Shown one piece after another: positions 12,581 through 26,257 of a DNA stretch of 64,000 nt. This DNA comes from Dichetophora obliterata (taxonomy: Eukaryota > Arthropoda > Insecta > Diptera > Sciomyzidae). The stretch's first letter is position 1, and the number at the start of each line of letters is the position of its first letter. The position numbers and the translations under genes were made by a program. Below the pieces are notes generated by a model. That model was not told where the DNA came from and did not search any database. It worked only from the letters and a program-made list of their open reading frames with translations. The stretch lies in the NCBI GenBank assembly GCA_963920525.1, contig OY986439.1, forward strand, positions 1,185,001 to 1,249,000, in the 5' to 3' direction.

Positions 12581-15450
12581 AAACTTGTAATAGTTTGAAA
12601 AGTTTTAATTTTAATAAAAAAGGACAAAAAATTTATAATTCCAAGGACTGGGTTAAGGACTAGTCCAAGATTTTTGACTGTGTATCTAAGAACGAAATAC
12701 TTTCATCAAAATGGCGATGTTTCAAGATAATTGTGTGCTTACATTTTTTACAAGATGCATTTTATAGGTGCATATTTTTCGGTGATTTGAGAAAAATACT
12801 TTATCTACAGGACTTTTGCAATAATACTAATATACTCGATTTATTTCTTGTGATAATTGTTTTGTTTTAAAATCACTCACTTGCCACACCTGGCTGCAAT
12901 ATAATTACTTTAACTAAATAAATGTGTTTTCATGGTTGCAACCATTAAATCAACCCACATAATCACATTCACTCATACAAGCAAACATTAAAAGCTACAC
13001 AAAAACGCATTTATTTAACTGCTCAGCATATTAAATTTTATTTAAGAGAACAGCACAAAAACAATTAAAAGTTGCCTACCACCAAGTTGCACAAAAGAGC
13101 ACTTTTGACGTTGAGGGGACAAAGTTGTAGTCGTAAATTGCAATCAGGAGCAATCATAAATCAACTGTCAAATTGACAACACGTACACACATGCAGTCAA
13201 TGTGTGCGAGAGATAATAAAAAGTGACATTAACATGTGATGCGTTGCATAACACAACATTACGTGAGCCTGTGTTACGTCCACCCCCACTCGAACAGAGC
13301 CACTACGTTAGCCACGGCCACTCAGATGGTCATCATAGATCTGTCGGACCCATGTGTCAAAATGTGCACAGCTTGTCCATCCAGTGACAGTCATTCGAAA
13401 GCATGCAAACGATATTTGGCTGGAATACAGCATCTAACAATGGGTGCAAAAGCACCTATCTCTTCTTCACTTCCTGCTGTGTCCAAAGCTCTAGGCACCA
13501 TCGAGTTCACATCGGGCACATCTCAGTTATGGAAACTCAAATAGAATTTGTCCTTCCGACTAAATGTCGAATTGATGTAAAATACGGTTCAATGAGTACC
13601 AAGATCCGCTCGAATTATTTTTCACGCCTACTTCATTCAGGCTTGCATGCAATTCAATAAGTAATCGGAGACCAAATTAACAAAAAAGGGATAAACAAAA
13701 AAGAGGTTTGTCTCGAACATGCGTTACCACTGACGCTGCAATTTGTCAAAGTATCCGACAATGTAGAAAAATTGCTACGAAAGAGGATGAAGGCAGCCGG
13801 AAAAGAGAAGAAGGGAGGGTTTGGTAAGGATACATGAAGTGTACTATTGTTTATTAACACGCATTTGATTAATTGCCGCCGAATTTTGAGTTCATTTTTT
13901 ATTTTCCTCATGTTGTGAGCTAATAAAAACTCTACCACCAACAAATGCTGCTTGTTGCAGGAGCAGGTAAGCTAATCCCTCTCGAGTGCGTAACGTAGAG
14001 CAGACATGCCTAGTTTACCTACACAAAACCCTTTGCTTGAGAGGAAAAATAAAACTGAACGTTAAAATTTACGACAAGGAAGACGCCTGTGGAACTTAAG
14101 CAGATAAGATAGAGGAAAGGCAGCTACGTACAAGATAAATCAATTTAAGTGATAGCAACTAAGACAATTTTTATTTGAGGAAATGTTGAAGGTTTTAAAT
14201 TTTTAACGTTTCATTATACACAGAATATGTCGTTTGGTATGCATTTTCACTTGAGTAAATTTTACATTTTTTTATCAGTTTTAAAGTAAAGAAGCCAAGT
14301 CACTTAACCCTTGTTAAGGTTGAGCCGATGGACAGAGTCGGATGTCAGGTTTGTGAACATTTCACAAAAAGCCACGGAACCTAAATTAAATAGCTTTGTA
14401 AAATAGGAAAGCCGTGCGTAAAAATAGTTTTAAGGAGCTGAAAATTTTTGTGGCAGTGCCCACTTTTCAATGTCGTTTCCTTTTTTATTAACTCATCGAC
14501 TTTTTTTAAAATCTTAAACTTTACAAAAAATGTCTAGAATCCAAAAATCGATTTGTTTCGGATTTTCGTATTAGACATTTATTGTTTTGAAAAATCAAAA
14601 TTGAATTAAAAAACTAAAAAAATTAATTTGCAATTTTTGGATAATTCACGGCACTTTCTGTTATTGAAAGCTTTTTTAGTAAAGTTCATCCGTTTCGAAT
14701 ATGCATTTTTTGTTGCATATTTTTGTTGTTTACATTATTGGATAAACCGTCATATTCCGAATTTAAGAAAAGGACAAATGACAATCAAAGTGCGCACGTC
14801 CACACAAATCTTAAGTCTCTAAAAAAAAATTTTAAGCACGGGACAAAAAAAAACCATTGCATACTTGTTATACCATCATGCATAGTACCAAAACGATAAA
14901 ATCTTTTTAAATTCCAAAAAAATTAATCTAATGACTTCAAATTTTGCACATAAGCCTTGATCCTCTATTAAGCCTTAATCGAATGATAACCACGCCTACC
15001 CTAAAATAACTATGAAAACGGTTATATCTCCTAAATTCCACAAAAATTAGTACAATGCAAAATGAATCTTTTTTATGCACTCGATACTAAGAAATTTATA
15101 AAAAAAACTGGAAGCTGAGTTTCCCTGCGTCATCATAATAGTAAAACCTTTATAAATTCCAAAAAAATATATGTTTAAACTTGAATCCACGACTCATAAA
15201 AGTGACGTCATCAAAATAATACAACATTCTATACTTTAAATAAACTAAAATACGGTTGTGGGGTATTTAACTTCGGTCAAGTCGGAGATAATTCCTTACT
15301 AGGTTTTTGTTGCAATTAAAAATTGTGCTAAGCTGTAATGGCGTTTGCATCCCTAGTTATTGATATATTGATATTGATTAAAATGTTCGAATTTCCATTC
15401 TAAACAATCACATAAATTAATTATGATAATTATAAATTAATAATTTAAGA
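12581..15450. other. Intergenic; 13080-14000 less AT-rich
   Basis: 13080-14000 is richer in GC than its flanks and could hold regulatory or weakly conserved DNA, but no exon or repeat is recognisable. 14860-15300 resembles decayed dispersed repeat (phrases such as ggggtatttaacttcggtca). Ends near 15350-15357 in atccctag, an element-end-like motif. Confidence 0.4.
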
Positions 15451-15760
15451 ATTACGTATGCATTACGGGGGGGCGGGGTCTTTGCTTTGCTTATTTTTGA
15501 TAACATGGTGGATGAAGGGGCAGGGTGGTGATTAAGTCAGCAGTATTTATTTTTTACTTTTCGAATTTTCTACAAAATTTAGTCGATTTTGGTTTGAACA
15601 CTTATGGCACTACTTTTCTATGCTTGAAAAAAAAACACATTTCAGGGATTCCCGATGCATATACCAATGTTAACGTAAGCATGGGAGATGAGGGGGGGTA
15701 AGAGCTTTGCTTACTTTTTCTGCCGAGGGGGAGGGGGTGGTTAATATTTGAAAAAATCTG
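15451..15760 (+). repeat. G-rich dispersed repeat, copy 1
   Basis: It starts with a run gggggggcgggg (15467), then gataacatggtggatg (15501), ttcagggattcccgatgcat (15642) and gagggggggtaagagctttg (15690). The same order, inverted, is at 50064-50375. Non-coding; several G runs could form quadruplexes. Confidence 0.8.
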
Positions 15761-16627
15761 CTTAGTAATACTTAAATGACCCCTATGTACTTGTTTTAAA
15801 AATAACAAATTCATGGTAAAAATGATTTTAGGCATTTTTGCCCATCTCAGATATTTGTAATGAGAAAACTAATCCAAAAAATAAACTATAATTATTATTG
15901 TAATTGCTTCTTCCACCTAAAATGCTTTAATAAACCATAATTGCTGTGTTATAAATTACATCGATATTAAATTCCTCTGTATTGAATTTCTTGTTTGAAT
16001 AAAAAAGTTGTAAAAATAATTTTTTGCCAAAATTTTGCACGCCTCCGGCCATGCATCCAAGGCGGATCCACCTCCTACGCCCTATCTTGGGTCCACCTCT
16101 TCCGAAAAAGCAGCCACTACAGATACTACAAATAAAAAAATTAGTTGACTTAATCGTCTTTGAAGTTCACACAAAACATTTGCCGACTAGACTAGCTTAC
16201 AAAAATAAGAACGCATATAAAAATATTTGTAAAAAAATGACAGTAGAGCGTGCATTCAGTATGAAGAGACACAACAGATTTAGAATAAGAGAAATTTTTG
16301 TGAAAGAAATAGAGTGAAAGAAAGAGAAAGAGAGAGTGAGAGAAAGAGAGAGATAGCTTCTTAAAGCTTCTTCTGCATGTAAAAGTCGACTTCGACTTTT
16401 TCAACCGTTGCAAATGTAAAAGTCGACTCATCGACTTTGAACCTTTAGAAGTCGACTTTTCAACTTTTTTCCACTTTTTTTAAAATATTATTGTACCGCT
16501 TTTGTAGGGCAGTTTAGAAGCAAATGATTCAATATGAAAAATGTGTTTTATTGTTAAAAAATAAACAAAAAAATGGTACTTCAGTAAATAAATAAAATAC
16601 AAAATATTGCAATTTTAGTCAGATTTC

Positions 16628-16843
16628 TTATGAATAATGTTTCCTGGGTAATAGGAAAAGGGAGAGCTAATTTTCAAGATAAAGTTTAAGAACATTTTGA
16701 AAATTGTTAATGCAAATTTCTTCATCAACCGTCAATATATATAAAAGTACAAAAAAAAAAGAAGGTGATGTCTCCATCTGCTATCTTAAAAATGAAAACT
16801 CCTTTTCCGATTCCCCAGGAAACATTATTCATAATTGGGCTGA
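16628..16843. mobile_element. Short MITE, copy 1, nested in the decayed hAT element
   Basis: The left arm tatgaataatgtttcctggg (from 16631) and the right arm ccccaggaaacattattcat (16817-16836) are inverted copies, followed inward by taggaaaaggga and ctccttttccga. The unit is about 210 bp and of the same family as 26258-26465. Confidence 0.75.
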
Positions 16844-17129
16844 ATATCAAGCCCTTATCGTCGAATTAACGTAAGCGTTATAAACCAAATTTTACAAGAG
16901 CTGCATTTTATTGTGTTTTTTTTTTGCATAAGCGGTACATGTATATTTTATTTTTGTGTTCGATATAACTTTAGAACAGTTTAACGTAGAGATGTGAAAT
17001 TTTGGAATTGACGACTTTGTTGTCGTACTACTGTTTGCCATTTAAAAATTAATTTCGAAAAAGTGGCGCTTACGTTAATTTGGCGGTTAGGGCTCGATAT
17101 ATTTGTGCACAAGTGAATGCACAATTAAG

Positions 17130-17560
17130 GGAACCACATGTCTTCACCAACTGAACTTAGAAAAACCAACATGTTAAGATGTTCTGGCAAAAGCCTGTTT
17201 CGCAATTGGTTCGCTATTGGATGGCATCGAAGTTGCAACAATTGATAAATATATTTTTGCAACGGCCCAAACAAAAGTAAATTCAGTTTCAAGCAGACAG
17301 CAAGCGGATTTTTATATAATTTTCGATCAACAGCTGGGCGAGCCAGATAAAGACACAGCTAAGTGGGCATTCCTTCAATTTCATCAGTTGTAGAGTCCAT
17401 GTTTGCTTTAACCACCTCATCCATTAAACATAATATGCCACTGTTATCGGATTCTTGATTAATAGATGTCGATGCCGCTATCATAACTTCTTCATTTGAA
17501 ATTCTTGCTTGTCTCATCTCGGCATTCACAAGATCACCTAAATGGAAGAATGTAGTTTTG
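17130..17560 (-). pseudogene. hAT transposase C-terminal (dimerisation) relic
   Basis: On the minus strand the order is NAEMRQARISNEEVM (about 17500-17530), LARPAVDRKLYKNPLA (about 17300-17345), KIYLSIVATSMPS (about 17225-17270) and RNRLLPEHLNMLVFLS (about 17160-17215). This is the order in hAT C-termini. Frames change between blocks, and TAG separates the first two. Confidence 0.78.
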
Positions 17561-18481
17561 CAGTAATTATTTATGTACTGCTGCTTACCAAGGTGAAAGA
17601 TAGCTTAAGAACCCACATGGATATTTTGAAATGCGTGCTTTTTGAACCTAGGATCTAGAAGTGTATGGTTTTACCAATTCAATATTGTACATTTTTTTGT
17701 GATTTCAACGGCAAGCATTTGTTTTAAAATCTTGCCAATTTGACTTAAAGCAGAACATTCCTCTGTTTCCTATAATAAAAAATGAATCCATTTGAGCGTA
17801 GTTTGAATATTGTGAATATGCTTTTGTATTAACAGCCCTATTCTGGCAAAGTAACAATTGTTACCCAGTATTCTTGATATTTCAATGTGTTTGTTGTAAT
17901 GTTTTTTTATAGCAAAATTTGAAGCTCAAAAATAAATAAGTTTTGATAAAATTTTCATTAAAACATTTTGTTACGCGTGTAACGTAATCAGATGATACGC
18001 AATTGCTTTGTCACACTTCCACTTACAGTCTCTTTTTTTTTTAATTTTGCCGACCACTATTTTACATTTATCGAATCAAGAGTTGCCAACGCAGATTTAT
18101 TTGTTGTTAAGAAACTATTTCGTTTATTAGTTTAGAGATTTTTCTTTCGCATAAAATGAAAAAAGTCGAAAGTCGAAATATCAGAAAGTCGATCGCCAAA
18201 AGTTGAAAATTATCAAGCTAAAGTCGACTTTCGACTTATTTCTACTTCGACTTACACATCCCTAGTAAATGAATACATACAAAATTTGCATAAAAATATT
18301 ATGTTTATTTAATACTAGCAAATACACGCTGCTTTGCCTGCTGTAAGAATAGTAAATACCATGTAAAAGTTTGAAATCTTAAAATTAAAGTGTTTGGTTG
18401 TAACTAAATGAAATGCATAATATATAAATAAATTGTCTTTTTTCTTTTAAATCCCTTTTTTTAAATCCCATGTGAATTCCC

Positions 18482-18483
<2 letters not shown>

Positions 18484-18561
<78 letters not shown>
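18484..18561. repeat. (TTA)n microsatellite, about 26 units
   Basis: An uninterrupted ATT/TTA run just right of the decayed hAT element. Confidence 0.98.
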
Positions 18562-18562
<1 letters not shown>

Positions 18563-19175
18563 AAAATGTATTGGTGTAAAATAAGACACAGTCTTTTTAG
18601 TACTTCATAAAGATTAACATAGTTTGAATAAATTAATTAAAACAAAATATTAAACTTAAAGTTACATCGTTGTGAGTTATATGTAGAGTAGCTTTAAACA
18701 AATGATATGGAAAATTAACACATAATAAAATATTTCAAAAACAAGTTAACATTATTATTTAGCATCTTAATATATTTTTGTAAAGATAACTGAAAATAGA
18801 GTAGAGATTTTGGAGTATAGAGAAAATATAATAGATAAAGAAATGAAAAAGAATAGAATTATTGATTTAAAGTATTTAAATATAGCATGTTTGAAGCTGG
18901 TTCGTGAGGCAGTTCATTTGAAAGAGCTAGGCAATGCATTCCACATTCTAATGGTGCTGACAAAAAAGAACCTACTACTGTTCAGGAATTGTATCCTAGA
19001 AACAACAAAATTAGTTGACCGTTGTGATTGGAAAAATTGCAATTTTTCGTAAAGATTTTCCGGGCTTTTTGAATACATTAGCTTGTGTAAAAATAAAATG
19101 TTTCGAATGTTTAAATACATACCCAGATAAACTACAGCCAAGAATGCCTTTACTTTGTATAGAAATATGGTCATA

Positions 19176-20074
19176 CCCAGTGGGAAAATCCATCCTTACA
19201 TAATGCGTTATTCCCCACTTATTTGTCATACGTGGGGCATGAAAACTTCAATACCAAATGCCCATTACTTTTACACAGGCATGATCGCCACTATAAGCTT
19301 TCTTTTGTAATGTTTGATATGCATCATGCGTGCTTACGTGACACTTTACTAAAATAAAGTGCAGGGAATGTACTTCCGACAATCGGAATCGATCGGGCTT
19401 CCATGATTATGCACTTTATTTTATAAGTAGCATGTATGCATGAAAACGTAAGGTATAGGTAAGGAATTTATATCCCGAATGTACATTCTCTATTCTTATC
19501 ATACCACGATGGAACATGTAAACACTACTTACGTTTTCGCTTACAAAAAAAGGTAAGCGTTAGGCAACGGTTCTAAATAAATAAATTATTAGAAGATAAT
19601 AAATAAGAGTCAATACATTAATGCCAAAAATTTATAAATAAGTGAGCATCCATAGTCTTTAAGTTTATTTATTAAACTTTAATAATGAAAAAAATTGTGG
19701 ATATCATAATTACGCAAAATTTTATGTTGCCGCACCGACGATCAGCAGACATTTATTTTTTGTTTTTAGTTAATTATTTCACTGTATTTTTTTCTACACT
19801 TCATCTCTTTCAAGCAGTCGTTAAGAACCGCTATGTCGGCTTGCCGCTGCATGACTCCTTCACTGAAAAATAATGTTTATATATAAATGATTACACGAAG
19901 AGGCGATAGGCTCAAACGTGCATTCTTTTTTTATTTTAAATCGTAAGCGAAGACGTAAGGTGCTGTAAATGTAACAAAAAACATACTTACTTTCGTATGA
20001 TTCTATTCCTATCTTAACTAGCAAAAGGAAACTATGCATTATTTAGTAAACACCTTACGATTTTTCCCACTGGG
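19176..20074. mobile_element. TA-flanked element with cccagtgggaaaa inverted ends, 899 bp
   Basis: Cccagtgggaaaa starts at 19176 and its complement ends at 20074; TA sits outside both. Repeated acgtaagg/gtaagg motifs follow inside both ends (19447, 19553, 19951, 20050 complement). It is non-coding and may be a non-autonomous Tc1/mariner-type unit. Confidence 0.75.
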
Positions 20075-22584
20075 TAGCGATCAACTCCATACACATACCT
20101 AGCTGCACTATTGAATGATGCCAATAGTTTATGCTGCGACTGTGAGTCAAGCTCAAGAATGATAGAATAAGAGATTGCGCTTTGCGCAGGTCCGTTACTT
20201 CTGCTAATCGAGTTTGACAACCAGCTGTTCAGTTGACTACGTCACAATCATGATACAATGACCAGGTATTATTAATAGCGACTGCGCTGCCAAGCTGTGG
20301 GCATAAGATGTCAAAAACAAGTGATGTACACCGAAACAAATATAGCAAGGGATTTTTTAAAGCAAGCATTTTGGCGTCATATTGCTATCATTATATTCAC
20401 AATGCTATTTATACACTAAACTTATTTATTGTAAAAACTTAGATTTTACATCAATTTGTGATCATTTCAAGGACAACAATTTTATATCACAAAAAATCTT
20501 CAAACGTAAAATTTTCTTAGTCCAAAAAGAGCTATATTTTCAAGAGATATGCATGGATTTTCATGATTTATACTTCGTTGAATAGATACTTGCCTTTCTT
20601 TTGATTATCATTAATATTACTTTTGTTGGAAAATTTAAAAAATCACATGTTATTGAGGGCATTTTTCTAACTTTGGACCCATATAATTTCTGAACGACTT
20701 GAGAGCGGCCCTTAATTTTTTCACTACTTCCTTTTTTAGCTCCAAATACACATTTTGAAAAAAATAAAAATAAAAAAGACCATTTTTGCTAAAGGTTAAA
20801 TGTTCCGAAAATTGTGGCATTTTAAAAATTATTATTTCCCTTTTAAGAAAAATTCCTTTTTTTTAATTAAGAAAAACAACATCGTTAAATGTCATCACCT
20901 CATTTTGACAATATATGCCCACGCTGAACAGCTGTTTCAGCTCGATTAATACTACCTTCAACTCATTCTATCATGGTCACAATATTTTTTTTCTTTGAGA
21001 AGCGTACTGCGATTGGTTGTGTTTTATTTAATTGTGTATATATCGAAGTATATTTGCGAGTTATTAACTTAAAAAATGAAGTGTGCAGCTGCTAATTATG
21101 GTAACAGTAGTAAATAAATATTTTTCAGAAACCTGATGTTTGCAATAAATACAAAAATTAAGCCAAGAAATTGTAGAAAACGCACACAAACTAAAACAAA
21201 AATACAAAAATATATTAACTTAACAAAATTTTTTTCATTATTTAAAAACTTGGAACTATCATTTATTTGTCCTTTCAATTCACAGGTGAATTAATGGAAA
21301 TAAAATATCTGGGAATGTTTAAACTACATCAATTAAACTCTTAATAAACATTTTTATTAAATTAAAGTCGGAAAATAATGTTCACTGAAGTTGGTTTCTC
21401 AGACAAATTTTTTTTTTGACTAAGCTGCTTACTGCCTGTAATAAAATAATATTAAAAATAATGTTTGCAAAGGAGTACTTAATAAATTTACCTTCTTCTC
21501 GTTCCAATAAATTGCTTCTTACTTCTCTTATTTTAATTATACAAATTAAAATGTCTGCAATTTTCATTTCTGTGTAGAAATCGTATGCAAAGTGAACGCT
21601 CTGCAAAACAGCATTGATATTATGCAATCTTTGTATTCTTTCATTCTTGAGTCAAGCTGACTATAAACTACATCAAAAAATGTTATATGCGTCATGATTA
21701 ATTGTATAACTAGTTTGGTTTGTTGAATTGTGAAAAAAAGGTATAAATATTAAAAAATTACTTAATTTAAAAACGATAGTTGTTACGATGACATAAATTT
21801 TCTCGTTTTTTTTATTTTGGCTATTCAAAAAGTACTGCATAACAGGGTTATAAGAAATTTGGTAAAAATTTTCTAGATTCTTAACATAAATATATTCTTC
21901 TTAAATTAAGAAATAAGTCCGTAAAAAAAAAATCTATAAAACTATAGATTTTTTTCAGTACATCGCATTTTTGTATGAAAAGTCGTTGATTAATAAAAAT
22001 AAAGGTAAACGAAAGCTTTTTCGAATATATCTTGTACGGTAGTATGTTGAAAAAATTCCCGTTCTTATGACATTAAAATTATTGCGATATCTAAAAACTG
22101 TAGTTTTTCTCAGTATAACGCATTTTCTTAAGCCTCTGAATGAGAAAAACACGATTTAAATCGCTATTTTTAAATCGGTTTTCAACAAATTTTCTTTGTC
22201 TTCAGTTCAATTAAGTAAATTAGGAAAATGAGAAAATGTTTACCGTTACCTCACCAATGCAATGTTTTATATTGTTTTCAAAAAACCTTTAAAATATCCA
22301 ATTTGTACACTTATTTTTAGAAATTACATCATCTTTTTAAATGACTTTAGTATATAATTAAGTATAAAAAAAAATAAACTGGCCATTTCAGCCATTGGAA
22401 GGACTTTGACCTAGCTTATTGATCAATCGTGTTGTGCGTGCTATTAAATGTTTGATCACAAATGACCGAGAACTTTACCTACGTGTTTTATGCCGACTTC
22501 GAAAGGCCTATGTTCGTAAGAAGCTTTCCATGGCAATTTTTACTATCTGAGGTTTTGCCATTGTCTGCAGAGAGGTGACGACTG
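20075..22584. other. Intergenic, nothing recognised
   Basis: Strongly AT-rich; no gene, inverted-end element or tandem repeat identified by eye. Confidence 0.4.
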
Positions 22585-22705
22585 AACAGAAAAATAAATT
22601 CCATTGAATAAAACTTTCTGTCTAAGCTGGAATTGAACTTGGGCCATCGTGGTTCTTTAGCTTAGGGGCCACGCACTATACCCACTAGGCTACGGTCGCC
22701 ACAAT
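22585..22705 (-). repeat. tRNA-derived SINE fragment, second copy
   Basis: On the minus strand: gtggcgaccgtagcctagtg (A box region), gcgtggcccctaagctaaag, then aagttcaattcc (B box) and cagaaagttttat. The order and wording match 10738-10830. Confidence 0.7.
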
Positions 22706-22789
22706 TCAAAAGTCAAAAATCAAAAATTGAAAAGTATTATAATTTGTAGGAAGTAAAAGCTTCGAAGTAGCTAAAAATTATATTAGAAT

Positions 22790-23720
22790 TCTTAAGCTTC
22801 TTCACGATTTTTTAACATAATTGATCTTAGTACTGAAGAACTTCTTTCAGCAGAAATCACTGGAATAACTTCATTCGTTTTTAGAAGTATCAACATGTTA
22901 GGAATAAATTTTCGTAATTCTTGGCAATAATGAATTTTATTGTCTCCATCACTGTTACTGTTTTTAGATCTTGCTTAGAACAATGTCATTGTCACAGAAC
23001 TATTTCGGCTTTTAACTCTGCTTAACACGCTCAAACTGTTATCATATGTATATTAAGGTTGCCTTTGCAATCTCATTAAATGAAAATTTGCCTTGATTCC
23101 TAAAGACTAAGCTCTCCAAAGGTAGTATATCTTCAAACTTGCCTTAATTTTAAGGTTCAAGGAGGAAATAATGTGATCCATATAGGGATAGTAGAGAACA
23201 GCACTGTAAAATTGTAAATATGATTTTGTGCAATATACAATATTAATTAAAAGCACAAAAATTTACCAAAAATATTCTTCAGGTGCACAATTTTTGACTT
23301 TGAGATTTCTTTGATACTTCTGTTGTTGACATACTCGAGGAAGTTTTATTTCAATGCTTAGCTCAGATCCTGTCTCTATGGCATAAAGGAAACTTTCAAA
23401 ACTGTTTGAATCTATTCTCATTTCAAGATATGTATTTGTTAATGATGTATTCTATGTGGCTACAAGCTGATGAAAACTGAAGATTAGGATTTTGAAGAGT
23501 TCTGCTGAAAGTTGAAGTGAAGGAATTTACGTTATGCTTGTATATAAGTTATAAAATATATTGGTAGATATAAAATTATAAAATTTTTTTGTCACGGTCA
23601 TGCTCCATTCTATAAAGTGCCTCTGAAATAAATGGTAGCAACTCGCAAGAAGTGTGCAAAGATTCATGTCCAAGTGGGTAGAAAAGGTGCCAAGTTTATT
23701 TGTAATCGCAGATTAAATCA
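22790..23720 (-). pseudogene. Second hAT-type transposase relic (ZMYM1-like/DUF4371-type)
   Basis: On the minus strand from right to left: ELLPFISEALYRMEHDRD (about 23600-23650), FSRTLQNPNLQFSSACSHI (about 23450-23515), IKLPRVCQQQKYQRN then APEEYFW (about 23270-23360), NMLILLKTNEVIPVISAERS and SSVLRSIMLKNREEA (22795-22900). The SAERSFS-LR-I pattern and the LPR-C-RQ block are hallmarks of the hAT group with zinc-finger MYM-1-like proteins. It is broken by stops and frameshifts. This is a different family from the relic at 17130-17560. Ends not found. Confidence 0.75.
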
Positions 23721-23874
23721 AATCCTACAAAATCTTGATGAATTAAACATTTGTTGATATTCACATATTGGATATAGAGAGTAAACTGTTATTTTGTACT
23801 TATATCCATTGTTTCATCACATATTTTGGCTCATTGACTTTGTCAATAATATTAGCACGAATAATATTAGCGCT

Positions 23875-24524
23875 GAGGTTTTAGGCAAACAATTTTATGA
23901 AAATCCAATTTTTTTTCAAATTGAATGTTAATGTACAAGTGTTTAAAAAAAATTTCAAATCAATCCCGCTTATAAAACATCTTCTACAGCTCTTAAGACC
24001 CAATGCGCCAGAATAATTTAAATTAGTTTTTCTCAAAACATACTTTTTCAAAACGGGCCACACCACAGCAAACAAACTTATTTACCGATTTAAATTATTT
24101 TTTAATCTGTTTGTATTGTGATATTCCGAAAAAGGCGTCTTTGTCTAGTTTTTACACGCAACAATATGGCCAAGAATGACGTAAATTTTACAACTTTTTT
24201 CTACGCTTCATAATTTTCCATTTTGGTAAAAGATTTCTTAACATTTAAGGGTCTTTTTTCGACTGCATGTTTGTTTTTTTATTTTCAGACGATCTGGAGA
24301 CGAGCAATGGTGTGGCCCGATTTTCACCTTTTTTAAAGCATTCCAACTTCAGCGCCATCTTTATATATAAAAATATATGTTAACAAAAAAAAAACATCTT
24401 TTTACTGAAATTGATGATGTAAAGTTAGCATGCAAATGCAATTTTGTGTATGTGTAATTAACTTTTCTTGAAAACACCTTCTAAAATATGCCTTTATTTT
24501 AACCGCTTTTGCCTAAAACCTCCC
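23875..24524. mobile_element. Fold-back element with nested inverted pairs
   Basis: The outer pair is aggttttaggcaaa (23876 onward) with its complement ending near 24522. The inner pair is cgggccacacca (24054 onward) and tggtgtggcccg (24310 onward). Length is about 650 bp, non-coding. Target duplication not resolved. It lies between the hAT relic (22790-23720) and the hAT element at 24638. Confidence 0.65.
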
Positions 24525-25574
24525 TCAGTGTGTTATAAAACATGGAGTAATAAATCAACTTTTCCTACATAAGAAAAGTCAAAGAATTGCTACTCATTTA
24601 GTCCCGTAAAACGTTTACAAAATTTTCAACTTGTAACCAGGGTTGCCACTTGTAAAAAAATTTAGTTACCAAAATTTGATCAAAAAGTTACCAAAATTAA
24701 ATAAAAATTAATTAAATAAACAAACATTTTTTTAAAGTGAAAAAATCAATAAAATTGTAATTTTTGTTAATATAAAACATTTATTCAACATTAAAATACT
24801 TAAAATTACTAAACAGAAATAGTGGTAAAATAAATTTAGTTCATAATTTTAAGTATTAAAGTTTTCTTGTTTAAAATTTCTTATTTTTAATAACTAAAAA
24901 TCACAAAATAAGTAAAATTCATAAACTCATACACTTATAAAAATCAAACGTTTGTCTTTTTGATTTGAATTAAATAAAAAAAAATAAAAACATATAAGAA
25001 AAAGTGCAAAATTTTTCTCGTTAAAAATTTATTTAGTATATAAATAAAAAAAACGCAAATAAGTATTAAATTCCTAAAAATAAAAATTAAATTTAAACCT
25101 AATTTTTTTGTCACAAAACAAAACAAAAAATTATAAATTAATGGTATAAAAATGAGATCCTTATCTTTTTTATTTGAAATAAGTAGGAACTAAAAAAATA
25201 TACCGCATTCATTGGCAATGAATGTTGATTTTAAGAAAGTAAATGAATAAATACAAAGATATGGCATTTAATGCTTTAAAAAAACTATCGGTTTCCACAA
25301 GTTTAAATTTTAATCATTTTGTAATAACTAAAAACAGAAACTAAACAGGTCGTTTGTTTTATAGGATATCAATTCTATCTACGTGCACTGATTTTAAATA
25401 TAAGGAAACTTTTTCACCATCACCTCAAGTTAAGGAGTTATGAAAAAATATGATATAAGTTAACACAAGATTCTGTCGAAATCGCTTAGAAGACAAAATC
25501 TGTGCTACATTCAAAAGTACTTGACTTTTGATAAATCTGCCAGCTGCATGGTTTTCAACGTGGGAGGATCCACC

Positions 25575-25735
25575 ATGTAGAAAACCAGCAGCAACAACAA
25601 CAATAACAATAGCCAAAATATGAAGCAAAGAGAGCACCAACGACAGCAACAATATCAACAGTAGTAACAACAACAGCAACAACAACAACTACATCAACTA
25701 CATCATCATCTTCAATGTGCCCAGAATAGGTATAA
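25575..25735. repeat. CAA/CAG/CAT-rich imperfect repeat inside the hAT element
   Basis: Runs such as cagcagcaacaacaacaata and caactacatcaactacatca. Leucine-, valine- or alanine-rich open frames on the minus strand come from this repetition and are not genes. Confidence 0.8.
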
Positions 25736-26257
25736 CTTAGGGTAACTATCAATTAATAAGTTAGTTTTTAAGTGAATGTTTAATAAAGAAGTGGCACATA
25801 GTGCCTAAAATAAAAATTCGTTTTTAAACTTTAACTTATACAGTTCTTTTTTCAATAACTGCTCCTAAGTGCAAACTATTGCAAAGTATTTAAAGCTTTT
25901 GCTGATATATTTTTACGTTTTAAAAAACATATTGTTTAAGAAACGAAAATTGTATTAAATTTATTCAAAGCAATTTTAAGCGGCTGGAAAACCCTAATTT
26001 TTCAGTAAGTTGCTTTAGAAATTTTTCCTATCAATTTTTCATGTAATCAATTTTCGTTATATCAAAATATATCCGGAATTATCCACAATATCTGCAAAGG
26101 TGAAATAAATGCTTAAACTTCAAAGACAATGATTCAGACAATTCACGGCAGCAAACATGTTTATTATGAAAAAGTTTTAAAATTTATGATTTTCAAGGCC
26201 ATTATCATCAAAACAAAAGATGAAAAAGAATTTGTTTACAAAAATGGTTAGACCTAA

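Larger units (their letters stand above)
16370..18265 (-). mobile_element. Decayed hAT element with gtcgac-rich ends and transposase remnants
   Basis: Both ends carry clustered gtcgac/tcgactt motifs (16383-16460 and 18160-18255). The right end is ctagggatgtgtaagtcga read inward from 18266; the left counterpart (tgcatgtaaaagtcga) is eroded. Remnants of a minus-strand hAT transposase C-terminus lie at 17130-17560: LARPAVDRKLYKNPLA, KIYLSIVATSMPS (the KYLSI-ATS-PSER signature) and RNRLLPEHLNMLVFLS. These are in different frames with stops, so the gene is dead. The N-terminal part is not seen. Confidence 0.8.

Noticed and set aside
25425..25752. Leucine-rich and valine-rich open frames on the minus strand
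   Set aside because: They are translations of the CAA/CAG/CAT repeat inside the hAT element.
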